Source: Buddleja alternifolia
Taxonomy: Eukaryota > Streptophyta > Magnoliopsida > Lamiales > Scrophulariaceae
Assembly (NCBI GenBank): GCA_019426215.1
Contig: CM033395.1
Location: forward strand, 17,970,569-18,034,568
Direction: 5' to 3'
Length of the DNA stretch: 64,000 nt
A model generated the notes under the pieces. The model was not told the DNA's origin and made no database searches. It worked only from the letters and a program-made list of their open reading frames with translations. Below are positions 1-9,026 of this stretch, piece by piece (the stretch's first letter is position 1; each line of letters opens with the position of its first letter). Made by a program: the position numbers and the translations under genes.

Positions 1-69
1 AAAGAAAATTAGGTGTACTACTTTTACAATTAATTAAGAGAAGAAAAAAAAATGAAAAATGGTGAATTG

Positions 70-852
70 AGTTTATCAAACCTAACTAATCCTCGGACTA
101 CCTCGAATTTGATGAGGGAGATAAAGACAAGAATGAAGCGAGGAACAAGCTTCATTAGCAAAATAATCAGCAACTCTATTCCCTTCCCTGAATATATATG
201 ACAAATGAGTTTCCTTCGGCTTCATAAGACGACGCACCTTTTGTCTCAAAGCAAAGAACCTCCAATTACATTTATCTTGATGGGGATCAGGTTTATAACC
301 ACTTTTGCATCAATTTCAATCCGCAACTTTGCTATCCCCAATTGATGAGTAATTTCAGGTCTTGCAAGAGCAAAAAGCTCGGTGAAAGTGTTCTGACGCC
401 AACCCAATTGATTTTTGATAAGTCACAACCACATCACCGTTGAAGTCCTGAATAATACCATCCGTCCCTGCAATGCCATAAGAGCCCTTCAAAGTGCCAC
501 CAGAATTCACTTTAATGGCTCCCATCACCTGCTTAGCCCACCTAACCAAGGCTGGATCACGATGCAATTGGGCAGTAGCAATATGACCGAACCTGGCAGT
601 AATGGAATCACAAACAACTTTGCTCCAATAAATTTTTACAAATAGTAAGATTATGCAAAGTAGTGTTAACATGCCAAGCCACTCGGGTCAATAAAATCCT
701 GCATTTCTATGTTTCGAGTTGTTCCTTTCACACCAAAGCCCATGAGAAGATGAATAATAGCTCTAATGTGATTAGGAGAAGACGAGTTCGATGAATTTTA
801 CCAAAACAGAATATGATGCACAATATTGCCAGAATGAATTCCGCCAGGATGA
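70..852 (-). pseudogene. LINE 3' part: RNase H domain remnant (right half lies beyond the nested MULE)
   Basis: Reverse-strand translation gives a decayed RNase H-like domain of the kind found at the end of plant L1-type LINE ORF2. Readable pieces include VRWAKQVMGAIKVNSGG, IIQDFNGDVV and, further downstream, IFREGNRVADYFANEAC, which is the usual end of the RVT_3/RNase H domain. Several stops and frame changes are present. The same element continues at 3462-4082, where the zinc-ribbon and RT C-terminal part are read in the same direction, so the MULE at 862-3452 split it. I see no clear poly-A tail near position 70. This is a dead copy. Confidence 0.75.
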
Positions 853-1656
853 AAAAAATTAGGGAAAATTACAAAAAACTCCCTATGTTATAGGCCATAT
901 ACAACCACCTCCACCGATATTGCCTAATTACTTTCACCTCCTTAAATTCACTGTTCAACTTACATTTGAGGTCCTTCTGGTAAAATTTTGTACGGATTTG
1001 ATGACGTCATCAGTTTTTTTTTTTTGAAAAACCGATTTTGCCCCTGGTTGACATTTGTGATTGTTGACTATTTTTTTGGGACCAGTCTACCCTTATCATG
1101 TGGAGGGGGCTGCATGCAATGTATTCTCATATAATGGCTTCATTGTGTAAGAAATTTTTGTTTTGTTAATCTTAACCGTGTCAACTTTGTTTAATTAATT
1201 TTTGTATTTATTTAATTAAAATATTTAAAAATACATTAATTAAAGTATTTGGAAACACCAATACATTACATTTTAAACTCTGACTGAGTATAGGTTCACA
1301 TTACGCTTAGCTCCTTATTTAAACCAATACATTACATATACACCTATGTGCACAAATATGAATGTCATCTATAACCCTTTCACAACCATTTCAGTAACAT
1401 TAAAAAGCCCACAAACTAAATCTTCATACCATAAGTTAAGCATGAGAAAGTTTTACAACAATGCATATTCTAGGCCATAATCCATCAAATACATACAATC
1501 CCAAAAACCATCATAAAAAGCATCAAAAGAACCACCAAAAGATCATTGTTCGACCACCAAAACAAGCATCAAAACAAGTATCAAAACAAGCCAATTGCGC
1601 CTTGTCCAAAAACTATCCCATTTCCTACTTCCTGCCCAATAACCTTACTACCAACA

Positions 1657-1899
1657 TCAATCCTCAACATCACCACCAGGCTGCATATCATCATCACATG
1701 TTGCATTCCATGAATCAATTAAATCATCAAAATCAATATCTGGGTAATCTTCCACACTTGGTCCATCTTCAAAAACTGCAGAACTTGGGCCAGCTTCAGT
1801 ATTAAGGCCAGCTTCAGTACTAGGGCCAGCTTCAGTACTTGGACGAGCTTCAGAACTAGGGCCAGCTCCAGATGCATTTGTCCTCTGCTTCTTCTTCAT
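1657..1899 (-). CDS. Short downstream ORF of MULE gene, Gly-Pro-Ser-Thr-Glu repeats
   Basis: An 80-aa ORF begins with an ATG overlapping the stop of the PB1-like ORF (ATGA overlap, different frame). It holds four or five imperfect repeats of the type AGPSTE, then an acidic stretch (DYPDIDFDDLIDSW). It may be the original C-terminal continuation of the same protein after a frameshift or an unrecognised splice. On its own it matches no family I recognise. Confidence 0.3.
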   Translation of the reverse strand: MKKKQRTNASGAGPSSEARPSTEAGPSTEAGLNTEAGPSSAVFEDGPSVEDYPDIDFDDLIDSWNATCDDDMQPGGDVED

Positions 1900-3057
1900 T
1901 CTGATCCCAAATCACCCAAGGGATCATCAATGAATTCTTCATCTGAAGAATTCTTAGCCTCACAGTGATCATCAGATTGATAATCTGATAAAGCATCATC
2001 ATTATCTTCCTCAACAACTTCATGTTCATCAACAAATCCATCTTCATCTGAACCCTCATCTTCATCAACTTCCTCTTCCTTTTCATAATCATCATCCTCA
2101 CTACTGCCCTCACCACTCTCTTCATCCTCACCACCCCCCTCACCACTCTCTTCATCCTCAACACCTCCCTCACCATCCTCTTCCTCACTTTCACTTTCAC
2201 TCTCACTCTCATCCTGAAACTCAACATACAAGTCAATTTTCTTTGACTTCTGGTTCATTTTGAACATCTTTTCCACATCCTGATCCTTTGCCACACTCAG
2301 CCTTAGATCACTACGTCCTTCCACACTACAATGAAATATCATTTTCCATTCGACAATCCGAGGAACATGGCTTAAAGCCCTACCACCAACAGAAGTCATA
2401 AGGTGGGCATATCTATACCCAAAGGGTAATATATCTTTGAGGAGTGCAACCTCACCTCTGTAGTGCACTGTTATCTCATAGGCTGCCTGTTTAGCTGCAA
2501 AAAAAGATAAAAAAATATTAAAAATGACATAATAAGAACATACAATCAGATTAATTTCCCTAATTTCAAATTTCAACCAAAAAAACAGCAGTTTTTGGAA
2601 GATTTAAAAACTAGGGTTTCTATCTAAATTTGGGGATTTTTATACAACAAACCCTAGTTGAGAATTTTTGTACTTACAAACACACATAATACAAAACAAA
2701 AACTCCTTGATCATCAAACCATCAAAAATCGAAAAAATAAATTAAAAAAGTAGGGTTTTTATCTACATTTGGGTATTTTCTTAGAACAAACCCTAAACGA
2801 AAATTTTCTTACAATACACAAATAATACCAAAAAAAAAACTTCTGGATCATCCCTCAAAACCCGAAAATAAATTTTAAAATAAAATAAAATAGAAACTCT
2901 AAAAATTCACAATGCATGGTTACAATAACACTACTCATACTCCATACTATAGTTTACAAGCAAATATACAGAGAAAAGGGCTTAAAATTACGTATGATAA
3001 ACCCTATTTACCTTTCTCAAACATTTTCCAACTGAATGGCCTAATGTCTTCGGTCAT
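1896..3057 (-). CDS. MULE-borne PB1-like domain protein with acidic tail (two exons)
   Basis: Exon 1 is 3012-3057 and begins with an ATG encoding MTEDIRPFSWKMFEKG. A GT donor follows. Exon 2 starts at 2494 after TTTTTTTGCAG and runs to the stop at 1896, giving about 214 aa. Exon 2 opens with AYEITVHYRGE and continues through IVEWKMIFHC to KIDLYVEFQ, resembling the PB1-like domain found at the N-terminus of many plant MULE proteins. After it comes a long Glu/Asp/Ser-rich tract (about residues 115-215). The DDE transposase and zinc finger expected downstream in an intact MULE are absent. The intron (2495-3011) contains a roughly 140-bp imperfect direct duplication. Function is unknown. It may be a truncated transposase N-terminus. 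Confidence 0.65.
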
Positions 3058-3461
3058 TTTCGTCGGTCTTCACCGTCTACAGTGCTAGAGTAACGCGTCG
3101 GTGGTCGAATAAGCGGCGACGGCGACTTTAGTGGCTGGAAGGAGCGGATTTCATTGGATTTTTTGGAGAGAAAATTTTGGGGTTTGATAAGGCAGACAAG
3201 TGAGAATGAGCGGGAGGGAAGGTGGCCTTTGGCCTTCTATTACACAGAGGGGTAAAATGGACATTTGCAAAATTTCAGATTTTTACAAGTTTTTTTTTAA
3301 TCTATTTTACTTAAGGGTAAAATGGACATTTCATCAATTTTTGTTTTCTTACATTGGACCTCCTCATTTTAGGGAGGTGGAAGTAATTAGTTTAAATCGG
3401 TGGAGGTGGATGTATTTAGCCCATAAGATAGGGAGGTTTTTGTAATTATCCCAAAAAATTA

Positions 3462-4082
3462 CCAAAGAAATCCCAAACTTGTTAAGGAAGATATGCTCGA
3501 CATCACAACATTGGCAACAGGACGCCAAATGAAAACCTTTCGATTTCATTCTCCCGTCCACTGGAATCCAATTATTAACAAGCAGCCAAAGTGGACAATA
3601 CATCATAGGCGTAAGACAATTGTTCCAAATGTCACCCAAAAGACGGTTCGACTCTCGGGGAATGCGAAGGATCTCTCTAATAGATTTGATCGAAAAAGCT
3701 CCATTAGAGAGAGTTTTCACATCATCCCATCCTTCGCTGAAGTATCAAAAGACTCAATAATGGAAGCAGGGAGACGTCAGGAAAGCCAAACCAAATCCCA
3801 TCACCCGTCATGACCCAATGGTCAAGCCAAAAGATAGATCCTTTGCTGATGCTCCAGAAAATTTGCTTTTGAGCAAGCTACTGGATGCTACACATGCGAC
3901 ACCAAACATGGCTGTCAAGTTGGCTAATGGAACCAATGAGGGGAGGCGACAATATTTCGTTGAGATCGAATCTTCCCATAAAGAATCCTTAGCTCTAAAT
4001 CGCCACCACAATTTTAGGGGAAAGCCTCAACCACATCAATAAGCTCCCTAATGCTCAAACCTTCTTCCGAAACAGGATGACA
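3462..4082 (-). pseudogene. LINE ORF2 fragment: RT C-terminus and zf-RVT zinc ribbon
   Basis: Reverse-strand pieces read SIRELIDVVEAFPLKLWWRFRAK then DSLWEDSISTKYC, the conserved stretch after the RT palm in plant LINEs. They continue with LWLLVNNWIPVDGRMKSKG and a CQCCDVEHIFL cysteine/histidine motif typical of zf-RVT. Frames change and stops occur. The reading continues beyond the MULE at 70-852. The 5' side is cut by the hAT element at 4091 and, after ten bases (7783-7792), by a Gypsy LTR. Confidence 0.8.
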
Positions 4083-4645
4083 ACAATCACTAGAGGTGTC
4101 AAACAAGCCTAACGAGCCAAGCCGGTTTGACTTGCGAAAAGCTTGGCTTATTTGTTAAGAGGGCCGGCTTGGCTTGTGAAAATATTTGTCAAGCTTTTTT
4201 GGCTTGTGAAAAAGATTGACAAGCTTTTTTGGCTTGTTGGCCTTCAATTTTGCAAGCCAAAAAAGCTTGTCAAGCCAAGACTTTACAAGCCCAAATTTAT
4301 TTAATGTATGTATTATATATTTATTTTCTTTTGTTAATTATTTATTTATGTCATTTAATCATTTTATATATTTATTTATTGTTGTTAATTATTTACTTAA
4401 ATTATTTTATCGAATACATCTTTTATTTACTACATGTTATCTACTATTTTTTTGTAAGTGAAATATATAATATGGAAGAACTAATATTAAAAAACTTCAT
4501 TGGTAACAAAAAAAAAAAAAAAAATTGAAAACTAATGACAATATATATTTAAAGATGTTAAGTAATTTGATTTCATTAAGATGGTCAAATAAACATAGTA
4601 AATACATTGTGTAAAATACATTTATACTAGGAACATTATTAATTC

Positions 4646-6925
4646 TCAATTGTTCATAGCATCGATAAAATCGTTCTCAATATCTTGCGTTGAAAATTCA
4701 TCGTCATGTTGGTTTGCATCATTTAAGCGTTGATAATAGTCTTGAATATTGGCTTCTCGTGTCTCGTCATCTTCATCGTCATCTTGTGTATCGTCGTCTT
4801 CATCGTCGACTACCACGTTGCCTTCATCGTCGCTTGATTCTTCATTCAAAAATGGTGGTGGTATAAATTTTCGACCATCTCGTCGAATATCTTGTTCTCT
4901 CCATGCTTGATCGAGCCAATCCTTATAGAGTATGCATACTCGCACCGTTTCTTTGGTCATTCTTGATCTTTTATTCGTGATTGTCCTCTCACCTGCACTA
5001 AAACAACTTTCCGAAGCAACTGTGGACATTTGACAAGTTAGTACATCACGAGCAATGGTAGACAAGATAGGAAACCTTTTTTGTGAATTTTTCCACCACC
5101 CTAATATATCAAATTCTTCATTAGGATCAATCTCTTCGGTGTTATATTTACGAAGTTCACTACTAGGCCCACCTGGTGTAGTAGTTGATTTTTTCATTGG
5201 ACTCAAAAGACCTGTATATAAATATGGATCTCTTTTACTAGAACTCGTTGAACTAGGACCATACGCATTTTGGTTAATGCCATTCGTGGTATACCAATCT
5301 ATTAATGATGTGAACAAACTCTCACATTTCAATTTTTCGGCATCTATATCTACGTCTAAGTTATCAAAACATTCATAATATTGTTTAATTAAAAATAATG
5401 TTCCTACCAATTTGCACCTTGGATCTAATATTGTTCCTAGAAGCGCTATGTTAGGTATAGTACTGAAATATTTAGGCCACTTTTTTTCCATACTTTGAAT
5501 AATAGACGAAACGTTATCATCAGATCTATGTGTTTTAAACATTTTAGCAATATGCATCATATGACCAAATATGATGTTCGAAGTAGGATAATAACAACCG
5601 GATAACCTTTTTGTAGCATTACGAAAAACTTCTAATAATGGAGCAATTACATAAATAACATCCCAATCTTCATCTAATATATATGCGTCGCCGTGTTCAT
5701 CATTCATGTTATTATTACATAAATTATTTACTATCTTAGCATACGGATGAGCTTCAGTCAACATTTGATAGGTTGAATTCCATCTAACAGGCATATCGAG
5801 ATAAATGCTTTTTGTTTTTAAACGAGCATCAATGCACATTTTATTGAATTGTTGTATTCTTTTAGTTGATGTGCAAATATGAGTTAGGCAAACTCTAATT
5901 TTTTCTATATGTTTTTCTATTTTAGACAAACCATCTTTAACACAAAGATGCATAATATGACAAATACATCTAATATGAAAAAAGGCACCACTTAAGATGG
6001 GATTTAAATACTTTTTCAAATAAGATATAGCATTAGTATTATTAGTTGCATTATCTAAAGATATAGACATAATTTTTCCCGAAATTCCCCAATAATTACA
6101 ACATTTATATATGGATTGTGCAATCATGTCTCCTGAATGAGGATGTTCAAGTTGTGCAAAATCAATAATTCTTTTTTGTAGGAAAAAATCATTATCAATC
6201 CAATGTGCGATTACACAAACATAATGAGTCGCCCCCCTAACCCGCCACATGTCGGAAGTTAGAGCAACTCTTGAGCCTAAGTCTTGAAGGATCACCTTTA
6301 AATGAACTACCTCTTGGTTAAACAAACTATCAGCATACTTCAAACATGTGTTTCGTGATATACGTTTAAATTGTGGACAAATACATTGTTGTATAAATCT
6401 TTCAACCACAAGGTTTTCCGCAAATGAGAAGGGGAGTTCGGATTGAATGACTAATTGAGCAAGTCCTTTTCTCATAATTTCTTCATTATAAACAAAAGTT
6501 TCAACGGTATGAGTTGAACTTAAGTCTATTTCCGGATTTCCCCTCCTCTCTAATAGTATGTTAAGCCATTCTGGGTGGTATTTTTCTAAATGTCTTCTCA
6601 TTTGAGATACCCCCCTCCCCCCGGATTTCGACGTGTGTTTAAATTTTCGATGAGGACTCCACACACATACAAAATATTCATCATCAAATCTTTTCATAAA
6701 TGCCCAAACGTTGCTAGTATTTCCCCTTGATTTTTTCCCACTAGATGAAGTTTTGTGTTGTGGGGGGATATTTTGAAAAGTCGTACGGATCTCGGATATT
6801 TTGTGTTGTGGTGGGGATTGAAAACATTCGGGAGTGTCTTGGGGTCTTAAAAAATTTTGAGTATCGGTTCCCATTACATTTTTACCCTTACGCACACGAG
6901 AACTACTTTCACTATGAGGATTCAT
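4646..6925 (-). CDS. hAT family transposase (Ac/RICESLEEPER-like), 759 aa
   Basis: A full-length uninterrupted ORF of normal size for plant hAT transposases. Residues ~70-115 form a BED-type zinc finger that keeps the H-x4-H (HLEKYH) but has Ser where the second Cys of the C-x2-C is expected (CVWS), so DNA binding may be weakened. The RNase H-fold core follows, with TSDMWRV (first Asp), SISLDNATNN (second Asp) and DMPVRWNSTYQML. The C-terminal dimerisation region reads DILGWWKNSQKRFP then ASESCFSAGERTITNKRSRM, holding the conserved hAT signature. The C-terminus is an acidic tail. The start at 6925 gives the longest ORF and a Ser/Arg-rich leader. It cuts and pastes the enclosing element. Confidence 0.92.
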   Translation of the reverse strand: MNPHSESSSRVRKGKNVMGTDTQNFLRPQDTPECFQSPPQHKISEIRTTFQNIPPQHKTSSSGKKSRGNTSNVWAFMKRFDDEYFVCVWSPHRKFKHTSKSGGRGVSQMRRHLEKYHPEWLNILLERRGNPEIDLSSTHTVETFVYNEEIMRKGLAQLVIQSELPFSFAENLVVERFIQQCICPQFKRISRNTCLKYADSLFNQEVVHLKVILQDLGSRVALTSDMWRVRGATHYVCVIAHWIDNDFFLQKRIIDFAQLEHPHSGDMIAQSIYKCCNYWGISGKIMSISLDNATNNTNAISYLKKYLNPILSGAFFHIRCICHIMHLCVKDGLSKIEKHIEKIRVCLTHICTSTKRIQQFNKMCIDARLKTKSIYLDMPVRWNSTYQMLTEAHPYAKIVNNLCNNNMNDEHGDAYILDEDWDVIYVIAPLLEVFRNATKRLSGCYYPTSNIIFGHMMHIAKMFKTHRSDDNVSSIIQSMEKKWPKYFSTIPNIALLGTILDPRCKLVGTLFLIKQYYECFDNLDVDIDAEKLKCESLFTSLIDWYTTNGINQNAYGPSSTSSSKRDPYLYTGLLSPMKKSTTTPGGPSSELRKYNTEEIDPNEEFDILGWWKNSQKRFPILSTIARDVLTCQMSTVASESCFSAGERTITNKRSRMTKETVRVCILYKDWLDQAWREQDIRRDGRKFIPPPFLNEESSDDEGNVVVDDEDDDTQDDDEDDETREANIQDYYQRLNDANQHDDEFSTQDIENDFIDAMNN

Positions 6926-7409
6926 TTTTTATGAATTTGATAAAAAAGCACACAAATAACAATAACAATGAAATATGAAATTAACACAATTAACAATTAA
7001 CAATAAATTACACAAAATAAATGACAATATCAAAATTTTTTAATAAGTAAATGTTACCAATCACCGATATTACGGTAAACGTCCCAAAATCGAGCCTCTA
7101 CAACTTTAATTTCGAAAGATGAATTACGCCTCCGCCAAAGGTTGCAAAATCGAGACCTCTTCAACTTCAATTTAGGAAGTATAATTACGCTTCCCCCAAT
7201 CGTAGAAAATAATATAAAGTATATTTTTAATATATTTGAAGTAATTTGATATAAATATATAGTGTATAAAATAGAGTTTGATAATATTGAAATATTTGTA
7301 AGAGATCGGAAGAGTTTGGTGTGAAAAACAATTATCAAATGTGATCTATTTATAAGAAATTAGAAATAACCAAATAAATAATAAAAACTAAAAAATAAAT
7401 AATATTTTT

Positions 7410-7512
7410 GACCGTTGCACTGTGCAACGGTCGGAAATGTTCAAACGGCCAGCACTATGCTGGCCGTTTGAACATAACGGTCAGCATTTGCTGTCAGCAA
7501 ATGTTGACCGTT
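7410..7512. repeat. Three consecutive strong hairpins in the hAT 5' region
   Basis: Hairpin 1 (7410-7432) has a perfect 11-bp stem. Hairpin 2 (7439-7473) has a perfect 16-bp stem with a 3-nt loop. Hairpin 3 (7476-7512) has an 18-bp stem with one mismatch that could be G-U in RNA. All share the ACGGTC/ACGGCC theme. They lie upstream of the transposase start, between it and the right end of the element. Confidence 0.85.
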
Positions 7513-7792
7513 GTGTGGGTGGCCGTTGCACACTCATTATTACTTTTTTTTTTAAAACTTTTTTATATTTACTATATATATTATTATATGTATTATTTTA
7601 AAAAAAATTAATTAGCCGGCTCGGCCCGTTGAACAAATGGGCCAAGCCTTTTAGGCTTGCAAGCCTAACAAGCCAAGCCTTAAATAAGCCAAGCCAAAAA
7701 AGTTTGGCTTATTTAGGCTTGGCTTGGCAAGCCTAACAAGCCTTGGCTTTTGGGAAGCCCAATTTACACCTTAAACAATCACTCTTAGATTC

Positions 7793-8592
7793 TGTTTCGA
7801 TGAAAACAAATTGAATAAGGAAGAGCTAATTCAATTAACTCAAGTCCCGTGATAATTCTTTACCTAGAATTATCTCACACCCCGCGTTCGAGTTCGATAC
7901 GCTAGACAGTGGTTCAGACTTTAACATTTCGTCGTGTTGTTTAAAATTGTTATTCGGACCGCAATTAATAAGAAAGAATAGATAAGACAGGAATACAAGT
8001 CCAGATATAAAATTATCTATCAAATACTTAAATCTGATAAAATGATAAACTTTATACCTCCATATTGATCACCAGTCATGTGTTACAAAAATGCTCAAGC
8101 AAGAGATACGCTGATGTCAACACTTGATCACCAAGATTTGATCTACAGAATTACTTAAATTACGCTACTCCTAAGATTATGCCTACTCCTAGAGAAAAGA
8201 GATAAAAATTGTACAGAGTTGTATTTTTTTTTTCTTTCTTCCCAGCCTTGCCCTTTATCACGTACCCACTTCCTTTGCGGTTAGTAACTTCCTTTAACCG
8301 TTGTTTCAAACTTATTTGATTGGCGCGCCTTTGAACTGGTTAACCTCCTTCTCCTTTGGGCATCAAGTTCGGACCTGTTCAATATAAAATCGATTCTGAA
8401 TTGCTTTAGGCCCGTTCCTGATTTTAATTAATCATTGTATGGGTTACTTGGGCTTTTTCACCTTAAGCCCATTTCTTCGCATTTTATTAATAATGCTATT
8501 TGGGCCCTTCAATTTGAGCCCAGCTTCGAATTGAGGTATGGATCATTCGGGTCTTTTAATTTAGTGAGCCCATTTCATTTTAGGTGTAAATA
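7793..8592 (-). repeat. Gypsy LTR (3' LTR of the PMD-carrying element), minus orientation
   Basis: On the minus strand it begins TATTTACACC (one change from TGTTTACACC) and ends CATCGAAACA. It is homologous to the four LTRs at 21561-29394, especially over the conserved 3' part with GTCTGAACCAC and CGAACTCGAACGCGGGG. Just outside the start, on the minus strand, is a purine run (AGGGGGGAA) that fits a polypurine tract, so this is a 3' LTR. Its 5' portion differs from the array LTRs, making it a separate subfamily. The partner 5' LTR is not present in the window. Confidence 0.85.
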
Positions 8593-8659
8593 AATTCCCC
8601 CCTAATACACGTGAATGATTCAGATTCATGTGTATTAAAAGACACGTTCATTCTTTTTA

Positions 8660-8828
8660 ATAACAGATAACCACTCGGATTCCAAGTCATCAGAAATCGT
8701 GCCTTTTGTAACAGACTTTTAATAGATTTGGTGACTATTTTCAGTAATAGGCGACCATTCGGATTCTAGGTCATCAAAAGTCATGCCTTTTTGTAATAGA
8801 CTTCTAATAAATTTGGCGGCTATGGAAA
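8660..8828. repeat. Imperfect direct tandem repeat, two ~85-bp units
   Basis: Two adjacent copies share GATTC(C/T)A(A/G)GTCATCA and GA(C/T)TT(T/C)TAATA(G/A)ATTTGG. They lie between the Gypsy LTR and the antisense PMD gene, where the PMD promoter would sit. A TATA-like CTTATAAATT occurs at about 8908. Confidence 0.7.
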
Positions 8829-9026
8829 GACGCGCCTTTTTGCGTTCATCTTATCCACTACCTTTCATTTAATTGGGTATGTCGTTTCATTGAACAGTGA
8901 CAAGAAAACTTATAAATTCCTGTATTTTGTTCTCGGGATACACAAGAATTCATAATTTCCTTTATCCTTCCTTCTCGAGCTAACTAGCGCAGACAAATCA
9001 CCATTTCTATTCTCTTTCTTGTTCGC

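Larger units (their letters stand above)
862..3452 (-). mobile_element. Mutator-like element (MULE) with long TIRs and perfect 9-bp TSD
   Basis: The element starts GGGAAAATTAC and ends GTAATTATCCC. The first and last ~100 bp are imperfect inverted repeats of each other, sharing ACTCCCTAT and CACCTCCACCGAT blocks. It is flanked by the identical 9-mer AAAAAATTA at 853-861 and 3453-3461, the TSD length of Mutator-like elements. It sits inside a LINE whose reading direction resumes on both sides. The only gene I can recognise inside is a minus-strand PB1-like/acidic protein. No MULE transposase core or SWIM finger is present, so the copy is non-autonomous or internally deleted. The span without coding sequence (862-1650, 3060-3452) is AT-rich TIR and subterminal DNA. 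Confidence 0.9.
4091..7774 (-). mobile_element. hAT transposon, potentially autonomous, 8-bp TSD
   Basis: The element is bounded by the identical 8-mer ACAATCAC at 4083-4090 and 7775-7782. Its ends are short imperfect inverted repeats (TAGAGGTGTCAAA on the left, TTTACACCTTAA on the right). Both ends carry many short copies of AAGCCAAGCC/GGCTTGGCTT, typical hAT subterminal binding-site clusters. The single gene (4646-6925, minus) is an intact hAT transposase ORF. Between 6926 and 7774 lie AT-rich DNA, three strong hairpins (7410-7512) and the right subterminal repeats. Between 4091 and 4645 lie the left subterminal repeats and an A/T-rich stretch. Confidence 0.9.

Noticed and set aside
1461..1805. 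His/Asn/Gln-rich plus-strand ORF
   Set aside because: Low-complexity antisense of the MULE gene tail, no domain, no splice or promoter support.
7054..7338. 94-aa ORF upstream of the hAT transposase as an extra exon
   Set aside because: AT-rich hydrophobic translation with no hAT homology; the 759-aa ORF is already full length.
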